In this document: piece after piece, positions 34,143 through 39,580 of the stretch
Layout of the letters: every line of letters begins with the position of its first letter
Numbering within the stretch: position 1 is the stretch's first letter
Assembly: GCA_036003705.1 (NCBI GenBank)
Contig: DASYSE010000057.1
Location: 1-39,580 of the forward strand
Reading direction: 5' to 3'
DNA: 39,580 nt
From: CALGFH01 sp036003705
GTDB taxonomy: Bacteria; Actinomycetota; CALGFH01
The notes under the pieces: model-generated
Databases searched by the model: none
What the model was told of the DNA's origin: nothing
Seen by the model: only the letters and a program-made list of their open reading frames with translations
Position numbers and translations under genes: made by a program

Positions 34143-35153
34143 CTACTCCGCCAACCTGCCGGCGAGCCGTTCCGCGACCTTGTCGGCCAGGCGGTCGTAG
34201 TCGATCTCGATGCCTGCCGCTGCCGACGGCTGCGGCGCCAGCCCCTCGACCAGGTTCTCGATCCGCCGGACCCGGGCGAACAGGATGTTGAACGCCTCCT
34301 CGGCGGTGGTCGTCCCGGGGACGATCAGCGCGTCCTCGATCGCCCGGATCCGCTCGAACATGAGGTTGACGGTCTGCTCCGGACTGAGCGTGCCGGGGAC
34401 GATCAGCGCCTCGTAGACCGCCTTGAGCTGCCTGGCCTGTTCCCGGGTCATGTCGTCGTCCTCCTCGAAGTCGCCGGCCAGGTAGCGGGGGAGCACCCGG
34501 TCCGCCCACTGCCGAATGCGGATCGTCCCTGGGCAGGTCTTCCCTGGGACGTTGGACCACTGGCCGGGGAACAGGGCGTGGTAGCCGAGGCCGGCATCGT
34601 CCCAGCTGCGGCACTTGCGGCGGGCGATCTGCGGGCGAAGGCGACGCATCTCCAGCGACAGCCAGACCAGCGTCTCCAGCTGGGCGGGGGTCCACGGGTC
34701 GCGGTCGGGGTCGCCGTTGTCCTCGGTCTCGATGCTGCCGGCGAAGGCGTTGGCGCGGAAGTTGGCGTCGGCCTGCTCGCCAAGGGACATGATCTGCCAG
34801 AAGTAGCCCGACTTCTTGACGATGAAGGTGCTCTCGATGGCGGTGGCGCCGGCGAAGTACTGCCAGGCGCCCTCGGCGCTGCCGACGATCGAGTGATGGA
34901 TCACGGTGCGCATCGTGATCGAGGGTTCGCGGCCGGAGTCGGGGAGCGGCCGCCAGTGCCCACCATGCGGCGAGGCATCGAAGTCGACCAGGATCCGGGC
35001 CGCGGCCGTGCCCACCACCCCCTGGCTGCCTGGCGGCCGGTCCGGCTCGAAATGCCCTTCGGCCAGGTCCTCCTTGATCTTCAGGGGAACGTCGGCCACG
35101 CACTCCGGCCGGTGCTCCCGATCCCAGGCTTCGGCCCGGGCCTTCGCGTCCAT
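34143..35153 (-). CDS. N-acetylmuramoyl-L-alanine amidase, phage-lysin-like
   Basis: The 336-residue protein has an Amidase_2-type domain (about 80-225): zinc ligands His86/87 (VIHHSIVGS), His192 (GLGYHALFPG) and Cys207 (GKTCPG), with ESTFIVKKSGYFWQ and SIETEDNGDP between. It should cut the muramyl-alanine bond in peptidoglycan. The tail has two 26-residue direct repeats (249-274 and 275-300, ALIVPGT... ) and ends DYDRLADKVAERL, as often seen in actinophage lysins. There is no signal peptide. The frame continues left to ATG 35282 through a HAD-like stub. I place the start at ATG 35153 because TATATT (minus strand, 35160-35165) ends six bases before it. Confidence 0.82.
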   Translation of the reverse strand: MDAKARAEAWDREHRPECVADVPLKIKEDLAEGHFEPDRPPGSQGVVGTAAARILVDFDASPHGGHWRPLPDSGREPSITMRTVIHHSIVGSAEGAWQYFAGATAIESTFIVKKSGYFWQIMSLGEQADANFRANAFAGSIETEDNGDPDRDPWTPAQLETLVWLSLEMRRLRPQIARRKCRSWDDAGLGYHALFPGQWSNVPGKTCPGTIRIRQWADRVLPRYLAGDFEEDDDMTREQARQLKAVYEALIVPGTLSPEQTVNLMFERIRAIEDALIVPGTTTAEEAFNILFARVRRIENLVEGLAPQPSAAAGIEIDYDRLADKVAERLAGRLAE

Positions 35154-35282
35154 CCGCGCAATATATCGCGTCAGGCTCGCCTGCCCGATGCCGGCGCGTT
35201 CGTCGGCGTCGGAGAGGGTGCCGTCCAGGTCGGTCACCACCAGCTGGACGGCACCGTTGCGTCGCGCGTCAGGGACCGGCAT
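35154..35282 (-). pseudogene. HAD-phosphatase N-terminal stub fused in frame to the amidase
   Basis: From ATG 35282 the frame reads MPVPDARRNGAVQLVVTDLDGTLSDADERA. LVVTDLDGTLxDADER is the motif-I start of Cof-type HAD phosphatases (nucleophilic Asp in DxDGT). Similarity ends after about 31 codons and the frame passes without a stop into the amidase. No further HAD sequence is visible nearby. It overlaps the end of the MMPL gene by 14 bases, so the ancestral HAD gene probably followed that gene and was cut by insertion of the amidase. Confidence 0.5.
35160..35165 (-). promoter_or_regulatory. -10 box TATATT for the amidase
   Basis: This AT-only hexamer in very GC-rich DNA lies six bases before ATG 35153 on the minus strand, giving a leaderless arrangement. 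The -35 region is weak. Confidence 0.45.
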
Positions 35283-37437
35283 GGATCGAGCCCAGCCGCT
35301 CCTGCTCTGCGTCCAGGGGAGGCTCGGGCGGCGCCGTCTCGGCCGCGCCGAAGCGGTCGTGGAGCCGCCGCAGGGCCGGCGGCGCCCACCAGTTCCGGCG
35401 GCCCATCAGCTTCATGGTCGCCGGGACCAGCAGCATCCTGACCACGGTGGCGTCGAGGACGACCGCGATCGCCATGCCCAGCCCGACCTCCTTGATGGTC
35501 AGCAGCTCCCCGGCCGCGAAGCCGAGGAACACGACCACGATCAGGGCCGCCGCCGAGGTGACGATCCGCCCGGTGCGCTGCAGCCCGAGGGCGACCGCCC
35601 GGTCGTTGTCCCCGGTCTGGTCCCAGGCCTCCTTGATGCGGGAGAGCAGGAACACCTCGTAGTCCATGGACAGGCCGAACGCGAACACGAAGATCAGCAC
35701 CGGGATGGTGATGTCGATCATGCCCGGAGGATCGAAGCCGAGCAGCCCGGACAGGTGGCCGTCCTGGAACACCCAGACCAGGGCGCCGAAGCTGGCCCCG
35801 AGCGACAGCACGTTCATCACGATCGCCTTGGCCGGCACGACCACCGACCCGGTCATCAGGAACAGCAGGGCGAAGGTGGCCAGCCCGATCAGGGCGAGCG
35901 CGTAGGGCAGGCGGGCGGCCAGCGAGTCGCGATAGTCGACCAGGAAGGCGGCGGGGCCGGTGACGCCGACGGCGACCGGGCGCTCCAGGGCGCGGATCTG
36001 CTCGACCAGCCGGGTCGCCACCGGCCCCTCGCTGGAGCCGTCGGGCACGACGTCAAGCACGGTGATCTGCGGCGGGGTGCCCTGGCGGGCGTCCACGCCG
36101 GCCACCCCCGGCAGCAGCTCGACCCGGCGCCGGTAGTCGGCGACCAGCGGGGAGCCGGGGCTCGACTCCAGCATCACCACGACCGGGTCGGTGCCGCCGC
36201 CCTGGAAGCGGGTCCTGACGGTGTCGAACAGCTGGCGCGACTCCGAGCTGCGCGGCAGCGACTCCAGGCCGGAGCTCTCCAGCCGTGCGTGCCGGAACGG
36301 CAGCGCCAGCAGCACCAGCAGGCCGGCGACCAGCACCACGATCACCGGGGCGGCCCGCTGGACGAGCCGGGACAGCCGGTAGAACAGGCCGTGGTCGGAC
36401 CGTGCGGTCCGGCCCGGCCGGATGCGCCGCCCCCACAGGCCGAGCAGGGCCGGCACCAGCGTGACCGCGGCCAGCATGGCGACCAGCACCACCCCGATCC
36501 CGCCCCAGGCCAGCGAGCGGAGGAACGGCTCGGCGAAGGCGAGCAGCCCGCCCAGCGAGGCGGCCACCGTCAGCCCGGAGAAGGCGACCGTCCGGCCGGC
36601 CGTGGCCAGCGTGCGCTCGATCGCCGCCGGCAGCTCCAGGCCGGCGGCCCGCTCCTCGCGGAAGCGGCTGAGCACCAGCAGCGAGTAGTCGACGGCCAGG
36701 CCGAGGCCGAGCATGGTGATGACGTTGACCGAGTAGACGGAGACCTCGGTGACCTGGCTCACCCCGAGCAGGATGAGCAGCGCCCCGGCCACGGCGACGA
36801 CCGCGACCAGCAGGGGCGTGAGGGCGGCGGCGATCCCCCGGAAGACCAGGAACAGCAGCACGAGCATGACCGGCAGGGCCAGCGTCTCGCCCCGTTCCAG
36901 GTCCTCCCTGGCCTGTTCCTGGAACTCCTCCTCGGCCAGGGCCTCCCCGCCGACCAGGACCCTCGGGGCGGCAACGGCCCGCAGCCGCTCGCCGACCTGC
37001 TCCACCGCCCGGTCGTGGCCGGGCCCGTCCAGGCCGGTCTCCAGCTCGACCCGGACCAGCACCGCCTCACCGTCCCTGGCCACCAGCCCGGGCTGGGGCC
37101 CCCCCGACACCCACGGCCCGGTGACCTGGCGGACGCCGGGGACGGCCTCGAGGTCGGCAACGGCCCCGGCCAGCTCGTCCCGGAACGCCGGGTCGTCGGC
37201 CTGGCGCCCGTCGACCAGGCCGGTGAGGCCCGGTCCCTCGCCGGCGACCTGTCGTAGCAGGTCGGAGACGACCACCGACTCGGCGTCGTCGCGCTGCCCG
37301 CTGCCGGTGCCGAGCCGGCCGAACACCTGCCCGCCGACCCCGAGCCCGATGCCGAGGACCAGCACCCAGGCCAGCACCACCGGGACCCGGCGTCGGTAGA
37401 CGAAGCGACCCAGGGAGGCGAACACGTCACTCAGCAT
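35269..37437 (-). CDS. MMPL/RND-family transporter
   Basis: The 722-residue protein has the MMPL layout twice: an N-terminal helix (RRRVPVVLAWVLVLGIGLGV), a large extracellular loop, then five or six helices, repeated after about residue 370. Signature segments are LGLGLAVDYSLLVLSRFREE and FGLSMDYEVFLLSRIKEAWD, whose Asp-Tyr pairs serve proton coupling. Such pumps export lipids or amphipathic compounds to the actinobacterial envelope. No lipid or polyketide genes lie beside it, so the substrate is unknown. Start ATG 37437 is divergent from ligA across a 187-base gap. Confidence 0.9.
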   Translation of the reverse strand: MLSDVFASLGRFVYRRRVPVVLAWVLVLGIGLGVGGQVFGRLGTGSGQRDDAESVVVSDLLRQVAGEGPGLTGLVDGRQADDPAFRDELAGAVADLEAVPGVRQVTGPWVSGGPQPGLVARDGEAVLVRVELETGLDGPGHDRAVEQVGERLRAVAAPRVLVGGEALAEEEFQEQAREDLERGETLALPVMLVLLFLVFRGIAAALTPLLVAVVAVAGALLILLGVSQVTEVSVYSVNVITMLGLGLAVDYSLLVLSRFREERAAGLELPAAIERTLATAGRTVAFSGLTVAASLGGLLAFAEPFLRSLAWGGIGVVLVAMLAAVTLVPALLGLWGRRIRPGRTARSDHGLFYRLSRLVQRAAPVIVVLVAGLLVLLALPFRHARLESSGLESLPRSSESRQLFDTVRTRFQGGGTDPVVVMLESSPGSPLVADYRRRVELLPGVAGVDARQGTPPQITVLDVVPDGSSEGPVATRLVEQIRALERPVAVGVTGPAAFLVDYRDSLAARLPYALALIGLATFALLFLMTGSVVVPAKAIVMNVLSLGASFGALVWVFQDGHLSGLLGFDPPGMIDITIPVLIFVFAFGLSMDYEVFLLSRIKEAWDQTGDNDRAVALGLQRTGRIVTSAAALIVVVFLGFAAGELLTIKEVGLGMAIAVVLDATVVRMLLVPATMKLMGRRNWWAPPALRRLHDRFGAAETAPPEPPLDAEQERLGSIHAGP

Positions 37438-37474
37438 AGGATGGCCCGGACGCCTGCGCGGGTCGATATCGGCC

Positions 37475-37504
37475 GGCGCCGGCCCCTTGGGGTGGGCCGG
37501 CGCC
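37475..37504. repeat. Strong inverted repeat in the mmpL-ligA gap
   Basis: GGCGCCGGCCC/GGGCCGGCGCC is perfect over 11 bp with an eight-base loop. It lies in the upstream region of both divergent genes and could be an operator or a structured 5' leader. A GATACT -10 candidate for ligA is at 37582-37587. Confidence 0.55.
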
Positions 37505-37624
37505 GCCGCGGATCGCCGGCCGGTCGAGGTCTCTCGGCGCCCGCCTGGGGACGGGCCCGGCGACCGGTCGGCTACCTGGGCGATACTGGGTGGTCAGTGA
37601 GGCGTGCAGAGCCGAGGGGGACGG

Positions 37625-39580
37625 GTGCCGGTTTCGGCCGAGGAGGCAGCCAGGCGGGTCGACGAGCTGCGGGCGCGGCTGCGCGACGCGCTCTACCGCT
37701 ACCACGTGCTCAGCGACCCCGACATCTCCGACGCGGAGTACGACGAGCTGTTCCGTGAGCTGGAGGGGCTGGAGCAGGACTACCCCGACCTGCGCACCGA
37801 CGACTCGCCGACCCAGACGGTAGGGGCACCCCAGGCCGGGGCGTTCGCGCCCGCCCGCCACCGGGTGCCGATGCTGTCGCTGGACAACGCCTTCTCCACC
37901 GAGGAGCTGGCCGCCTGGGGCAGGCGCACCGAGCGCATCGCCGGCGACGTCCCCGCCTACGTCTGCGAGCTCAAGATCGACGGGGTGGCGGTTTCGCTGC
38001 AGTACGAGCGGGGCCGGCTGGTGCGGGCCGCGACCAGGGGCGACGGGCTGGTCGGGGACGACATCACCCCCAACGTGCGAACCATCGGCAACGTGCCCGG
38101 CCGCCTGGCCCTCGACGACCCGCCGCCCGCGTTCGAGGTCAGGGGAGAGATCTTCTTTCCCGCCTCCGGCTTCGAGCGGCTCAACCAGCAGATGGCCGAG
38201 GAGGGCAAGCAGGTCTACGCCAATCCCCGCAACGCCGCCTCGGGATCCCTGCGCCAGAAGGACCCGAAGGTGACCGGGTCCCGGCAGCTGGCCATGCTCT
38301 GCCACTCGTTCGGCCTGGCCGAGGGGATCCGCTTCGCCTCTCACTCGGAGTTCCTCCACTACTGCGAGCGGGCCGGCCTGCCGGTGGCACCCCAGACCAC
38401 CAGCGTCTCCACCCTGGAGCAGGTGGAGGCGTTCGTGGCCCACTGGGCCGAGCACCGCCACGACCTGGAGTACGAGATCGACGGGGTGGTGGTGAAGGTC
38501 GACGCCAGCGGCCTGCAGGAGGAGCTCGGCCGCACCTCCAAGGCCCCCCGCTGGGCGATCGCCTACAAGTACCCGCCCGAGGAGCGGACCACCCTGCTCA
38601 AGGACATCATGGTCTCGATCGGGCGGACCGGGGTGGCGACCCCGTTCGCGGTGCTGGAGCCGGTGCTGGTCGCCGGGTCCACGGTCGGCCTGGCCACCCT
38701 GCACAACCAGGACGAGGTCGCCCGGCGCGACGTCCGCCCCGGCGACACCGTGTTCGTGCGCAAGGCCGGCGATGTCATCCCCGAGGTGGTCGGCCCGGTG
38801 CTCACCAAGCGCCCCAGGCGCTCCAGGCCCTGGAGGTTCCCGTCCGAGTGCCCGGAGTGCGGCACCCCGCTGGTCCGTCCGGAGGGGGAGTCGGCCACCC
38901 GCTGCCCGAACACCACCGGCTGCCCGGCCCAGCGCTGGGGCACCCTTGTCCATTTCGCGGGCCGCGGGGCCATGGACATCGAGCACCTGGGCGAGAAGAC
39001 GGTGGCCGCGCTGATCGAGGCCGGCAAGCTCCGCGACGCCGCCGACATCTACCGGATCACCGCCGAGGACCTGGCCGAGCTGCCCGGCTACAAGGACCGG
39101 TCCATCGCCAACCTGCTCGGGGCGATCGAGGCGTCCAGGCAGCGCCCGCTCGACCGGCTGCTGGTCGGCCTCTCCATCCGCCACGTCGGCGGCACGGTGG
39201 CCATCCTGCTGGCCAACCGCCTCAAGTCGCTGGAGGCGATCGCCGGGGCCGGCGAGGAGGAGCTGGCCGCGGTCGGCGGGGTCGGCCCGACCATCGCCGC
39301 CAGCGTCGCCGCCTGGTTCGCCGACGAGGGCAACCAGGACCTGGTCCGGCGTCTGGTCGAGGGCGGCGTCAACACCAAGGCCGACGGCGACACCGGCGTC
39401 GAGCTGCCCCAGACCTTCGCCGGCAAGGCCTTCGTCCTCACCGGCGGCCTCGACGGCCTCACCCGCGACCAGGCCACCAAGGCCATCGAGGACCGCGGCG
39501 GCCGGGTCGCCTCGAGCGTCTCCAAGAAGACCGCCTACGTGGTCGTTGGCACCGACCCCGGATCCAAGGCCGCCCGCGCC
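37625..39580 (+). CDS. ligA: NAD-dependent DNA ligase LigA (3' end cut by the window)
   Basis: The 652 visible residues cover nearly the whole enzyme. They comprise domain Ia (YRYHVLSDPDISDAEYDELF), the adenylation domain with AMP-accepting Lys117 in ELKIDG, GDGLVGDD, SGSLRQKDP, the OB domain (VSIGRTGVATPFAVLEPV), and the zinc finger (CPECG...CPNTTGCPAQ). HhH repeats (LPGYKDRSIANLL, VGGVGPTIA) follow, and most of the BRCT domain (about 588 onward, FAGKAFVLTGGL) runs off the end. It seals nicks in replication and repair using NAD. GTG 37625 is the start nearest the conserved N terminus (MPVSAEEAARRVDELRARL); GAGGGGGACGG precedes it. Confidence 0.95.
   Translation, partial: MPVSAEEAARRVDELRARLRDALYRYHVLSDPDISDAEYDELFRELEGLEQDYPDLRTDDSPTQTVGAPQAGAFAPARHRVPMLSLDNAFSTEELAAWGRRTERIAGDVPAYVCELKIDGVAVSLQYERGRLVRAATRGDGLVGDDITPNVRTIGNVPGRLALDDPPPAFEVRGEIFFPASGFERLNQQMAEEGKQVYANPRNAASGSLRQKDPKVTGSRQLAMLCHSFGLAEGIRFASHSEFLHYCERAGLPVAPQTTSVSTLEQVEAFVAHWAEHRHDLEYEIDGVVVKVDASGLQEELGRTSKAPRWAIAYKYPPEERTTLLKDIMVSIGRTGVATPFAVLEPVLVAGSTVGLATLHNQDEVARRDVRPGDTVFVRKAGDVIPEVVGPVLTKRPRRSRPWRFPSECPECGTPLVRPEGESATRCPNTTGCPAQRWGTLVHFAGRGAMDIEHLGEKTVAALIEAGKLRDAADIYRITAEDLAELPGYKDRSIANLLGAIEASRQRPLDRLLVGLSIRHVGGTVAILLANRLKSLEAIAGAGEEELAAVGGVGPTIAASVAAWFADEGNQDLVRRLVEGGVNTKADGDTGVELPQTFAGKAFVLTGGLDGLTRDQATKAIEDRGGRVASSVSKKTAYVVVGTDPGSKAARA

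Overview
The window is a GC-rich (roughly 70% or more), densely coding stretch of an actinobacterial (Actinomycetota) chromosome. Evidence for this includes GTG and TTG starts with GGAGG-type ribosome sites, several genes whose start lies 6-8 bases after a TANNNT -10 box (leaderless architecture), a HutC/DasR-type GntR regulator with a dre-like operator, acyl-CoA metabolism split over small operons, and an NAD-dependent DNA ligase. I cannot place it below phylum; an uncultured lineage is likely.

Left arm (1-4.5 kb): a decayed accessory segment. It holds the end of one open frame, a frameshifted large tyrosine recombinase and a shrunken coiled-coil partner, in the gene order of Tn554-type tnpA-tnpB-tnpC elements. 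After it come a truncated amidohydrolase stub, a small Cys/His-rich protein, a lower-GC frameshifted gene, a 470-base gene-free stretch with small repeats, and a second integrase fragment that stops just before bioY.

Central part (4.6-27.5 kb): housekeeping and acyl-CoA metabolism. Genes are bioY, an SDR, a CoA-type Nudix hydrolase, an alpha/beta hydrolase with an 18-bp minisatellite, methylmalonyl-CoA epimerase, a GNAT, a thiolase with meaB, a membrane hybrid histidine kinase, an eIF2B-like protein, and an acyl-CoA mutase large subunit. The mutase carries the active-site residues of isobutyryl-CoA mutase rather than methylmalonyl-CoA mutase. Then come an isoamylase-N-like protein, enoyl-CoA hydratase, galT, etfBA coupled to a class A penicillin-binding protein with a very long N-terminal extension, and a cysteine desulfurase/mnmA pair for tRNA 2-thiouridine.

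Right part (27.6-39.6 kb): an amino-sugar uptake operon. A GntR repressor is divergent from a 45-codon mini-ORF, nagA, a lipoprotein sugar-binding protein, two ABC permeases and an unrecognised TIM-barrel-like protein, all closely spaced or overlapping. A dre-like operator fills the spacer between the -35 and -10 boxes. No ATPase is encoded here, as is usual when a shared MsiK-type ATPase serves several importers. A phage-lysin-like amidase, fused in frame to a HAD-phosphatase N-terminal stub, an MMPL transporter and ligA (cut by the window end) follow.

The most striking unexplained structure is a family of about 50-bp palindromic repeats built on GGGGGGAGC/GCTCCCCCC with conserved asymmetric flanks. 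There are four copies, in both orientations. Two bracket the sugar-binding-protein gene and are translated into the end of NagA and the start of the first permease. A candidate two-hairpin small RNA with its own promoter lies beside another copy.
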